Origin: Symsagittifera roscoffensis
Lineage: Eukaryota > Xenacoelomorpha > Acoela > Convolutidae
DNA: 64,000 nt
NCBI RefSeq assembly: GCF_963678635.1
Contig: NC_087067.1
Coordinates: forward strand, 52,942,233-53,006,232
Direction: 5' to 3'
Position 1 is the first letter of the stretch. Each line of letters opens with the position of its first letter. The notes below the pieces were generated by a model. It searched no databases, was not told the DNA's origin, and saw only the letters and a list, made by a program, of their open reading frames with translations. A program made the position numbers and the translations under genes. This document shows, one piece after another, positions 28,501 through 40,500 of this stretch.

Positions 28501-31500
28501 TAAAATCATAATTAAAAAATATTAAACTAATAAAAGTTTTATAAAATGTAAATTACATTATGCAATACATAGATCAGAATACAACACCAAGGACGAACAT
28601 CCAAAGACAAAACGACCCTACTACACTCGAGAAAGAATGGCCAACTACAATCAATATGCCACTCACAATCACAACTCAAAGGATTTAGAGTACGACTTGA
28701 CTTCGCAGAAAAGGACTTCATTGAACTAGACCAATGACCACCTCGATGTTCAAGTATACGTACAGATCCGAGTAACCAGGCATCCCCTCCACGCACAATC
28801 TCCACGCCATTCCCAGACAAGATCAAAACACAAAGAAGTTCTCATCAATGAAACAGAAAAACCTGACATAGCCAACCATTCTGAAATCAGATTTGAGTTT
28901 GTTGCGAAAACCCAGTCGTTGTCATGAGAAGACACAACGATCGAACCTGGAACTTCTCTAACAAGAGAACCCAGAAGAAATATGATGTTCGCCAAACACC
29001 AACGTCCATCATCCATCCTTTGAATTACAGAAAGACTATTCTAAAAAAACTCTGTAAAACCCGTATGGGTGGAACCTGATCTAAACTACATTTTATGATT
29101 GGATAAATTAGATATTTTACCAATGTAAAGTATTTAATATTAACCAATCATGATCCATCTGACTAACAAACCACTTATTTGTAAGTGCTGAAATTACTTG
29201 TAATTTCAGCACCAGAGAGATTTGAATTTAACTTAGAAGTTAGTTGAACTCTCCCGAGTACTTCAGCAGCCGCAATAAACCAGTATACCCTAGATCTATT
29301 GAGCCTAGCAGAGACTAGTTAAACAACCTGAGACTAGATAGTATAAGAGTAAGATTAGGATCGGTATTAGACTAAGAAGTTGCACGAATCTATCCGGCCG
29401 AAAATAAGATAGCGTGACGCGCAGACGGTGTACCCTATCCGAAATTACTCTATGAGTTATACACTTCGGTCATAACTCAATCGGGACTTAATCAGCTCAT
29501 CGTCATACTTTGATATTCCTTTTTATTTAGTGGCAAAGATTGACGACTCAAGTGCATAACCTGTTCAATTTTCCAACTATGGTATCCCTGAGCAGAGTAA
29601 CAAGAAATTAAAGTCCCACCCGAGTAGGACTATTGTTTTATAAGATGACTTTATTTTGCTGCCTGACAAGAGGCAAGAGTGATTCTTTTTGCGAGCGATG
29701 ATTCTTTCCAGAACATTTTATTCGATGTGCTTCACTTTGGCTGGTTTGGGTGGTAAAATTATTGTTCCGACTTTCGATACGAAAGTAACGGAATATTTGT
29801 GCTCGGGGTGGGTTTTTTTTCTTCAGACAAGTTTCGACTTTTCAACTAGCCATTTTTGACGGAATTTTGTTTATATTATTCGAAAGGTATTGCTCCCCTG
29901 AGCTTAAATTTGAAAATATATTTCACCTGTGATCATTTTTCGTAAACTTATGGGGGTTTAAAGATAGCCATTTTGGCCAATTTGGGACAATTAACGCGCG
30001 ATGTATTTCGCGCTATTAACGCGTAAGCGGAGAGTTAACCCGCCTTAGAAATCTTTCCAAATTGGTTGAAGTGAGGTTATTTGCCATAATTGATTTGTTA
30101 CAAGGAACGAAATCTATCCTTTTGTACTTAATATGGCGTGTGGGGGGATGATTTTCATAAAAAATTTCAAATTTTCGAAAAAAAAATCATTGAATTTTAT
30201 TACATTTAATTTTTGGCTCTTTTCCAGTCCCCCCCCCCCCACCTTTCAAAATACCGAGTTTTATGTTTGTTTTACGTGTTATTACGGCTAAATGCGTGAT
30301 GTTACGCAGTAAAGTATGAAGAACAAATCTGTTCACAGTTGTCGATTTGTTCACCACGCCAAATTTCATTGCATTGTGACAACGTTAAATAAACTTTTCA
30401 AAGTTGAATTTGAGAGGGGGGGGGGACTGGAAAAGAGCCAAATTTTTTAATGTTATTACTGCTCCATTAACCTTAAAATGCAGTCAGACCATTCAGGGTT
30501 TCGCCCTGATACGAGCAGTCTCGTTTGACTTAGCAACCGCAAAGCACCTCACCTGAAAATAGTTTCATTTCTATTTTCAGTATAAAAATAGGGATTTGAC
30601 TGATGATTTTAATAATGAAATAAAAATGTGAGCAGCCACCTTTCCCTTTTTGGGCGCGGCTGATTTGGCGCTCTTTTTGCCCTTCTTGCCGCCTGCGCCC
30701 TTCTTCTTGTTCTTCCTGTCTTTGAGCTTCTTCAACTCCTTCCCGTCCACCGGCATCTTGGCAAACTTCACTTCATCCTCCCGATGGAAGATGGCACAGT
30801 AGGCTGCAAAACACACTTCATGTAACCACCGCCTCCCCCAAAAATGGACGTAGCTTTGTTTTGAACAAAACAACTCGCTCTCCTATGTACACGCTCTCCT
30901 GTGAACTTAGCCCATTAGAGAGTCGATAAACGTTACTAGGTGTCACAGAGGGAGGAGGGGGAGTTCCAGATGCAAATTTTTCTCGAAAACAAGCGAGAAA
31001 ACAGATGACGATAGTTTGATATTAAAGTAATTTCTTCGAAATGCAGTCGGAAAACTAGGCCAAGTTCTCAAATAAAAACATTTACAGCTCTGACCAATTT
31101 TATTGCCACGATAAAGCTCAAAACTTAACCGAAAGTATGTCTGTGCGTCTGTAATCTCAATCATTGCTAGCAATAGGGGAAAGACTATTTGATGTTGGAA
31201 TGGCATCGAAAGACGAGCAGTGAATTCTAATTTTAAATCCACGAACAATATCTTTGATAAGTTCTCAGACTAAAACGATTTTGTTCCGTACTTTCGTAAC
31301 GAAAGTAACGGAATATTTGTGCTCAGGGTGTGTTTTTTTCTTCAGACAAATTTCGACTTTTTAACTAGCCATTTTTGACGGGATTTTTTAAATAGCATTT
31401 GAAAGCTATTGCTGTCCTGGGCTTAATTTCAAAAGATATTTCACCTGTGATCCTTTTTCGTAAAGTTATGCGGGTTTAAATATTGCCATTTTGGCCAATT

Positions 31501-34500
31501 TGAGACAACTATGGCGCGATTTTTTTCGCGCTATTAACGCGTAACGAGATCTAATCCGCCTTAAAAATCGTTCCAAATTGGTTCAAGGAAGCTTATATGC
31601 AATAATTGATTTGTTAATAGGAGCAAAATTTACATATATTTGTACAAAATATGACGTGTGGGGGGATGTTTTCACAAAAAATCTCAAGTTTTGATTTAAA
31701 ATCATTACGAGACCAAAATCATTACTGTGCATTCTGTGCATTGTAAGCGGATTCCGCAACAGGCCAAAATCAGATTTGTCGCGGAATCCGCAACTTTATT
31801 TCTTTTCTCTGATCTTCTTCGCTGCTTTGGATTCCACAAACAAATATCTAAAACAAAATACCGCTCAAAACCGCTCCAAATATAGGCATTTTTGCGGAAT
31901 CCGTAACCGTATTTGCGGAATCCAGAACAGTTTGTGGAATCCACAAACAAATAATAAGACATTTCTGAAATTAAATTGAGCTGTTGTGGGTTCCGCAACT
32001 GTAAGCGGAATCCGCAAATTTCAAGTTGAATCCGCATTGTGTTTGCGGATTCCGTTTACAAAGTGTAAATGTATAGTATAGCGTTTAAAGTTATATATTT
32101 TGTTTACTAGATGGTCACCAGAAAAATCAATCTCAATTACTGCATTGATCAACAACCAGTTGAAATACCTATCCTTTGGTCTCAATTCCTGCCAATCCAA
32201 CTTCGATCTCAACTTTAATCTCAATTCACTAGAATCGGAATCTACTAGATCATCAGTATTTGGAATTTTTGCAATCCCAAATACTGACCTAAATTGGCGA
32301 TATGCTGAGTGTTGTGTTCTCATAAACTCTCAACCCAATGACTAAAAATATTGAAATTATTCGACGTTATGCTTCCAAAATCAGTTTTTGGGGTTGACGC
32401 AATCTCAAATAGCGACCTAATTGGGATATGTCTTTCCATATATGCTCCACTTAATGACTCCAATTATAGAATTTGTTTGCTGTTGTGGTTCCAAAATACT
32501 AAAAGGTGACATCCACCGATTTAGTTAACAAATGTTTTGAGATTTGTTGGTGGATTCCGCTGTTAATGGTAAAGTCCTTGCCTTTAAATTTTGCATCACT
32601 ATAGTTAAGAACTCCAGCTCTAGCTTTTAATTGTTCATATGCAGGTTCAGTAATAAACAAAATTCTGAATCCACTTACAGTTTGCAGATTCCGCTTACAA
32701 ATTTTGCGGATTCCTTACTTTTGCTGATTCCACTTACATTGCGTGGAATCCACTTACAGTTGCAGAATCCAGAACAATCTAAAAACTGGTCTAATGCCTG
32801 GTCTAATGTTTCAACTATATTGGCATGTTGCGGAATCCGACGAAATTTACGTTACAGGTATTTGTACGAGGAATCCACGGAAGTTTTGTAAGTGGAATCC
32901 ACTTACATTTTGGAACATGTTTAAAGGTTTGTCTGTGAAATCCAGGAACATATAGACACAAAATTGTGCGCCTATACAGTGCACAGTTTGGCCTCATAAT
33001 GATTTTCAATTATATTTTGTTGCATTTAAATTTTTCATGCTATTACTGCTCCATAGACCTTTAATACGAGCAGTCTTGTTAAGTTTGCTTTGTTTTTTTC
33101 TCAATCATGACTACTTTTCCCTGATGTCAGAGTCATTTCTTGTAAAGATATCTAATGTTTGTTTGAATATGTAGAAGAAGAAGTGTCTCACCACAGATGT
33201 AGTAGAACTGGGTGGGCTGCCAGTCCAGATGGTAGAGACAGAGCTGGCTGGGCTGTGTGAACTCTGGCTGTTTGGGGTACTTGAATCTCGGCACATTCTG
33301 GTAAGTCTTCTCTGTGCAGCCGGGGAAGAAGTAGCAGCCCTCGGGGTCCTTCGCTGCCGGCGCCTTCTTCTTCTTCTTAGGCGCCACCCTGAACCAACAC
33401 AACACATCAACACTTGTTATTGCGAAAGAAAATGAAACATTAGAAAAGGCTAACATTCTCCTCCCTAAAATGATGGTAGATAGTTTTCGCCAAGCTTGTT
33501 TTCGTGATCCCAAAATTATGGTCCGAACAGAGTTTTATGAAGCGGACAAAAAAAAGAAAGAACCTATTTCGGTTGCATTGATCGCCATAGTCTAAAAAAT
33601 GACCACGATAGGCTGAAAATCAGTCGCGATGTCTGTAATTCAGTCTCGAGCTAAATTAATAGTTATAGTTAAAAAATTAATTCCAAGATTTTTAGGACGA
33701 GCGCTTTGAAAACCAATTTTCTTTTGCTGTGGTCACATTTTCTTCAGCTGCAGACATTTTAATTTCTTAGTCGCGCCGGTCGCGAGTGCAGTTAACATGG
33801 TCGTCGAAAACTTTTATTGCGTCGAACTGGTTAAGAAAACCAATTTTTCGGTGAATTCAGTAGATGAAAAAAAATCCCATGCTAAATTTATCCAGTGGCG
33901 TTACTTTTACTTCGGTCGTATACAGCTTTTCATTGCTCGCGCCACTTTTCTTCTGTTGTGTATTATTTGAGCCAAGAACCGTCAACTTTGAAACCGTTTA
34001 TGAAACATGAGTTTTGGTGCTTAGTGTTTCAATTTTTTAGGTACAGGAGGTGAAAACGATACATGTCAACACTATACAAGTTTTAGTTTATAGTTTTTTC
34101 TAAAGAAAATTTTTCATCGAAGGAGCGCCAATTTGAGCAAGCGCCGAAGGTAATTCAACCTGTTGAAGCACCGTTGAGAACTTTCCATTAAATACTGCCT
34201 TCTATGGACCTGATTGATTAATCTATGTGCCATTTAATCAGAAAAAAAATAGATTCACGAAAAAACTGAAAGTTTGAATTCTTATAGTTCATTTATCTTT
34301 CATTTTATTAAAATATTTAAGAAAATAAGGAATTTATACGCGTTAAAATAAGAAAAAAAATTCAGACTGGAAAAATTATTTCTTATTTTAATTGCTTTAT
34401 TTCAATTTATACGAAAGTACTCTTTCGGGTGTACGCGTTATGATGCAGTGATTTACCAAAGCAATTCGTTGAAGTAGCCGCAATCAGCTAAAATAAGTAT

Positions 34501-37500
34501 CTCTGATTTTATGCATTAGGTTGTCTATAGACAGTTTAGGCTCAATTAAAACTTCTTTTAGTTAGCTAACTAATTTTTAAGGATCAAAAAAAAGATTAGA
34601 TTGTCTACTGTTTCCTCTACACTGACATTTTTTGCTAACGAACTTCAATTTACAGTACAACCATTAATTGAACCATGTTGTGTTCGCAATTGGGCGGTGA
34701 CCTCGCATCGCCGTTGGAGAAGCAGAAGAGCCATAAAAAGGCTTTCCGATAGATTACAAAATGGTCGCATGTCGTTTTTATTTTGCTTTATTGTGCTTTC
34801 ATAAATTACACATCATTAAAGGTGTTAAAAGTTATATTTTACAAAACTTTTTTTCATGCATATAACGGTTTTTGGAGAAATTGCGAGAAAAATTTTTTGA
34901 TCAGTTTTAGCAATGATTTCATTTTAATTTCTCGAGATTGATGATCCAAGTTTCATTCAAATTTTATCACAAGGTAGACTTTTAAAAGTCTTAAATCTGT
35001 TAGTTTTTGCCATTTTAAAAATAATTTGAGAAAATCCATTTTAGAATCTAGAGAAGAAAAAAGATGCAAAAAATCGAAAGATTGCTGTCTAGTTAACACA
35101 GTAAGTTTCGGTCTCTTTTTTTATTTTCAAAATTTTATTTTCGAGAAAGTAAACAAAAGTTTTCAAAAACTAGTTTTACTGCAATAAAGCCATTTTTTCA
35201 CGGACTACGTTGATTTATAAGACAACTACTATAAGCCTGTTAAAAACTTAATATATTCGCTTTGTTCGCTCGAAAAGTGGCTACAGATCAATCAAAGTTT
35301 TTAAACTGGTTTTTCCACAGAGATAATTTTTTGAAAGTTTTTAGATGTCGTTTGCGTAAAGACTGAAAGAGTTTTAATATGATTTATTACTCGACCCGTT
35401 AGTGTGGTTATTTGTGATATATGATTTTGCCTGGAAAACATACCCGAAGACAAAGTTCTTCCCTTTTTCAGTGGTCAAAACAAAAGCTAAATCACACCCG
35501 AACACTAATCTCCTCGCCTTTTTGAAGGGTCGGAGCAGAAAATGAAATATGCCAGAAGTCAGAGTTCCTTCCCATTTTCATCATTTAGGATGTCAGTCTC
35601 AAATAAAAAAGATGAATTTGAAAACAAAAAATCACCTGAAATACTCAAGTTCTGTCTTTTAGATTGGATTGGGTTGGGTTTCTTCCAGCCACGAACAAGT
35701 AAACTTGTATGTAAAAGAGACTAATGAATGATTAACCAAACGAATATCGTGTTAAGTAAAAAATTAACATAACTTTTGACAACGCATTAATGACTAAAAA
35801 GAACGTGCAACTAAGTTAGCACAGAATACTGATTTATTTTTTGGTTGCTTTATACTTACTCGAATTTAAAAACTGTTCTGGTCGCAGTTCAATTTGACAA
35901 TTTGAGTTGGTATGTTTTCAGTCTTGTATTACTCTTTAAATTTTACTTGTCGGATAATTGTTTTTCGAAGCAGAACCCCTGAATTAGGTGAAAAACAAAC
36001 ATTTTTGGAGAAGGTGCTTGGGCAATTTTTGGAAAATTTTGGCGCGTCGGGCTCCCCTGATGCTTAATATAAAACTGACAATTACTTACTTTGAGCCTGG
36101 TAGTGAGGTTTTTGAATTCATCATTTATTAAATTTAGAAAAATTGGCTGAACGGGTAATGGCAAAAGCTTTGAGCAGCTGTGTTTTTACTACCATAAGTT
36201 TGCAGTAGAAACAGACGATTCTATGGAACGTGTAAATAATACATGTTGAAACCTAATCTATTTTTAATTAGGTTTGCTCAGAATGGACAGTAGCCAGACT
36301 ACTTCATCTGGTTCACACAACAGAAAAGGCCAAATGACGAACATAAATGGCACTGAAAGGAGGATAGAAACATCAAAAGAACCAACCACTCCGGTCAAAG
36401 TTAGTCAGCCCCACATTATCCACATCAAACAAATAAATCAAATTCTCAACTTTTTAGTCAGAATGGCAATTATTTGGCGAGCTTTGAAGTCACATCTGAA
36501 AAAAATTATTACACTTTAAATTCTTGAATAAAATTTTTGTTGATGAAACACGTCTTATTCTACACCATGAGTTAATTTTCGTTCATTTCAGAATTAACAA
36601 TTGCGCATAAGTTTATTAGCAAACAAGTTGGAACCGCGAGTTGGTTCATTTCAGTTGTCACCATCCAGTTCAGTGTTGACAGAAGAACAGTTGGCCCACA
36701 CGAGAAGGGTGTTCCATTTCCTGGACATGGACAAGAACGGGGAGATTGACGGGGCTGATCTGCAGCTGAGCAGCTCCCTCCTCGGTCACAAGGTAGAACA
36801 ACACTCAATAACTGAACAACCTCTTTTTTCAGAACACTTTTTCACACTTCAGTTAACATTTAAGTGGTTTAATTAATTTCCTTTCTAGGAAAACTGTGTT
36901 GAACAGAAGATATTTCAGGCTTCGTGTTCATCGTAAAATTCATGTAAAACTTTTGTCTGTTTGTGAAAGTAAAGAAATATAATTTTCCTGCTTTAATTCA
37001 AATTTGATTTTGTCAAATGATTGACTTTTGAGATGTGATGTTTTCAGCTGTGGGACAGTGAGATTGAGTGCATGCTCACGGAGTGCACTCTCGATCAACC
37101 ACCCTCACCTAGTGCACGCTCTCATCGCACATCAACATCATCAGCAACAACACCGACAGCAGTCAATTTAGACCAGTTCACTTCTTCTGTGGGATGTAAA
37201 GTACACCAGCTGGACTCTAGAGAAGTGTTGGAAGCTGCATTCCAAAACGCAATTTCACAGAATTCTCTCAATGGTAAGCAACTCTTAATCCCTGTTAAGT
37301 TCAATTCACTTTTTCACCCTCCCGTTTTTGCCTACTTATCATGCATGCGCCTTGCATGCTTCTTCAAACAGTCTAATTTAAAACAATCTGAAAAAAACTC
37401 CCAAAAAATCTACCAATACCCAAAAAATAAAATTCCGAAGAATAACAATCCGAAAAAGAGTACCTTTGACTGTGTTAGATGATAAGCAACTTATAAGCGG

Positions 37501-40500
37501 GATAAACAGGATTCGTCAAGAAAGTATACCAAGGAACCAACTTCATCATTTACTGGCTTTGAACAACCAGGCTTTAAAAAAGATACATGATGTAGAAATT
37601 ATTCCGTTGCAATCATCTCTTTCCAAATATGAAAAGAAAACATATTTGCATCGTTTCAGGTTTTGATTTTTTCTATTGATGTGCTTTGTCAAAGACTGTT
37701 TTCATCAGCTTGGAACGTTTTGTATAATTTTGTCCAAAAGATAAATCAAAAAGAATGATTATCAATATTAAAGTTTTTCGGTCAAGTAGTTGGTAAAAAA
37801 AACAGGACAGGAAGCATTTCTGGTTTTATATTGAGCAGCCTTTTTTGTAAATCGAAAAAAGCCGCAGTTTCTGTATCTAGATCAACTGAGTGTGGCGTTT
37901 GTGAAGCGACTATTGTGTGAGAGTGCTCCCCCCGAGAGCAGACTGAGTGAGGGGGAGTGGGGGCAGATGGTGAGACACATTCCAGAGTGCATAGACACAT
38001 CACACCACACTGGACACTTCAGCCCACACAGTCTGATAGAGACACTCACGAAACACATGTGAAATGAGCAGGCAATAATCAATAAATAAACAATTGGAGA
38101 GACTCAATCACAAACTCAAATCCCAACCAATCTGCAATGCCATATGCCATTTATACAATTTTTTTTATTAAGATTAGCTGTAATAAAACAGTTGTATCGA
38201 AATATTTAGGTAATTTCTAAAACCACAATCCTTTGCATACATCAGATTGTTTTTAGCAAAATTTATGATAGTTATCGAAAGAATTAAGAGGCCATAGCTC
38301 GACAAGATATTCGTGAGGAGCGGTTTTCAAATTTTCGAAGTTTGGTTTCAAACTTGATTCGATTCAGAGCAACACTGAACGGTTAAGAGCAGGGGCGGGC
38401 TCTTTTCCACTTTCCCCCCTACCTTTCAAAATATCGATTTTTATGTTTGTTTTACGTGTTATTACGGCTAAATGCGTGACGTTACGCTGTAAAGTATGAA
38501 GAACAAATCTGTTCATAATTGTCAATTTGTTCACCATGCCAATTTTCATTGCATTATGACAACGTTAAATAAGGTTTTCAAAAATGAATTTGAAAGGGGG
38601 GGAACTGGAAAAGAGCCCAGGGGCGGATCTAGGATTTTCTCGAGGGGGGGGGGCGGATTTTCAAAAAATTTTCCAAAATTTTGACGACCTTTTTTTTTTT
38701 TTTAGGTCGACCAAATTGATTTTTCGAGCTCTCCCAAAGCACTGTTTTGCCCCTACTTTGGCTAAATTTTCTGCGCCGCAGTTAAATTTTTGAAAAAAAA
38801 ACAGTCAGAAAAGCCGTTTTCGGGCAATTTTTGAAAAATTTGACAAAAAAATCGCGTTTTTTTGGCGCGCGCTCCCCCTCAAAGTTAGTATATATTGGTT
38901 GGCGCCAAAGGCGCCTTTAGAAAAATTTTAGGGTCGGTCGGCCAAAAATGGATTTCTGAAAAAGTATCAAAGGGGGGACCCTTTGGGTCGGCAGGGGGTC
39001 GAATCCGCCCCTGGTTAAGAGTGTTTTGGCGGTGTTCCACTCGGGCATTTATTAAATGTAATAGCCTAGCTAAGTTTAAAAACAAAACAAAAAATTACCT
39101 AGAGAAAGCAACTTAAGGCTCTTCCAACCTTCAAAGAAAACCTAGATATTTCAATTTTTTCCGAGTTTTCTTTCTGTTATTTTAAACTTTTTTATTGTCC
39201 ATGACTTCCTGACCTTTTTGACAATTTCTGTATTTCAAGACGACTTTTGATACGTCCCTTGAAAATGGGGAGGAACTTTGCATTTGGGTGTGTTTTAGTT
39301 TCTTATATTTCTTACAATAACAGAGGTACCACAAATAATTATCGGAATGGGTTCAGTGATATACCAAAGTGAAGCCCTCTCAGTCGTGATTTGGCTCTTT
39401 TTCCTTTTCCCCCCCACCTGCTAATTTTATTATTTGAAATTACTAATCACTTTGACCGATTGTCATGAAAATTGACATGCAGACTAATTCGGCCATGACA
39501 AACATATTTAATCTTCATGATTAACCTCGTAAAACCACTCGTTAGACCATAAAATTCATGTGTGAGGTGGGGGGGGGGGGAAAGAGCCCGTGATTTGAGC
39601 GACATTATAACACTTTCAAAAACTGCCCCTGTGTCGAGATAATTTTTAAATTCTTTTTAATGAATTTGGTCGGAACATTCTGAGCTATTGGCACAGCAAC
39701 CGGCTAGTCTTGTTTATATTTGCAGACATTTGCGACACAATTTGGCATATGGCGGAGACGGCGTGACCAGACTAACGACCGATATAACTCTGATGAAAAA
39801 ACACCCTGCCTAAGTGTTCCTAACCGCTTTGAGAGTGGTCGATCCAAAAATGTTCTCCGACAGCGCGTGCCCTAATCAGGCCGCAATTGTTCTGGATTTA
39901 TAAAGACATCACTGAATTGAAACAAACCAAGTCTTCTGACTTCGCTCTATGATGGGTTAGAAGTAATAAAGGGTTCCCTCATTTTGAACTCTAAACTTTA
40001 GCAGCATACTATTTCACTACGTACTTTTGTTACCTAAGCCATTTTTAATTTTTAAATACGAATTTAGGAAGCTTAATTTAGTTTGTATAACTGAGTTAGG
40101 ATAGTGGCTTAAAAATAGGAAAAAATTTATTGAGGATATTAATTGATTAGTAGTGAAATGACTTGATAGTAAAATGTACTGTTGTGACAAAAAGTTTCAA
40201 ACAAAAATGAATAGAGTCGAGATAGGGGCTTCGGTCAAGCACAATCTCAAAACATGGCATAGTGCTCTGCAAAGCAACTGAACGACGTTGGATGTTTAGC
40301 AAAGCCGAAATGTTATAAACATTATTTTTCCAAAGGAACGAAGATTGTATTGACGCAGGGCGCCTACTTGTTTTTTTGTGCTTTTTCCTGATATGGCCAG
40401 CAACCTTCCGAGTTTTTTCGGATATAATTTAATTGCTTCCACGTCAAAGCGCCAGTTTAGAAGCGTCAATTAGTCAAATATTAATTTTTTCATTATAATT

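Larger units (their letters stand above)
10812..29479 (+). mobile_element. 18.7-kb Ty3/gypsy-type LTR retroelement with env-like and accessory ORFs
   Basis: Two 410-bp LTRs (10,812-11,221 and 29,070-29,479) start with TGGAACC and end with AACTCA, and differ at only three positions. The flanking 4-bp sequence ATCG precedes the 5' LTR (10,808-10,811) and follows the 3' LTR (29,480-29,483), a target-site duplication. Internal order is PBS, a 1.25-kb leader, two ORFs of 155 and 427 codons, Gag-protease, Pol in the order RT-RNase H-integrase (Ty3-type), a small membrane ORF, two Ser/Pro-rich ORFs, an Env-like protein with one frameshift, a 603-codon ORF, an apparent small intron and a 1.5-kb 3' untranslated region. 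The sense strand is strongly A-rich and G-poor. It is much longer than a typical Ty3-type element (about 5-8 kb). It sits in antisense within intron 3 of a host gene. Confidence 0.96.

Noticed and set aside
28750-29016. 88-codon minus-strand frame before the 3' LTR
   Set aside because: Lies in the retroelement 3' untranslated region with no motif; chance opening in moderately G+C DNA.
38398-39588. Regularly repeated blocks that might suggest a CRISPR-like array
   Set aside because: They are inverted-repeat transposons with target duplications in a eukaryotic genome; no evenly spaced direct repeats.
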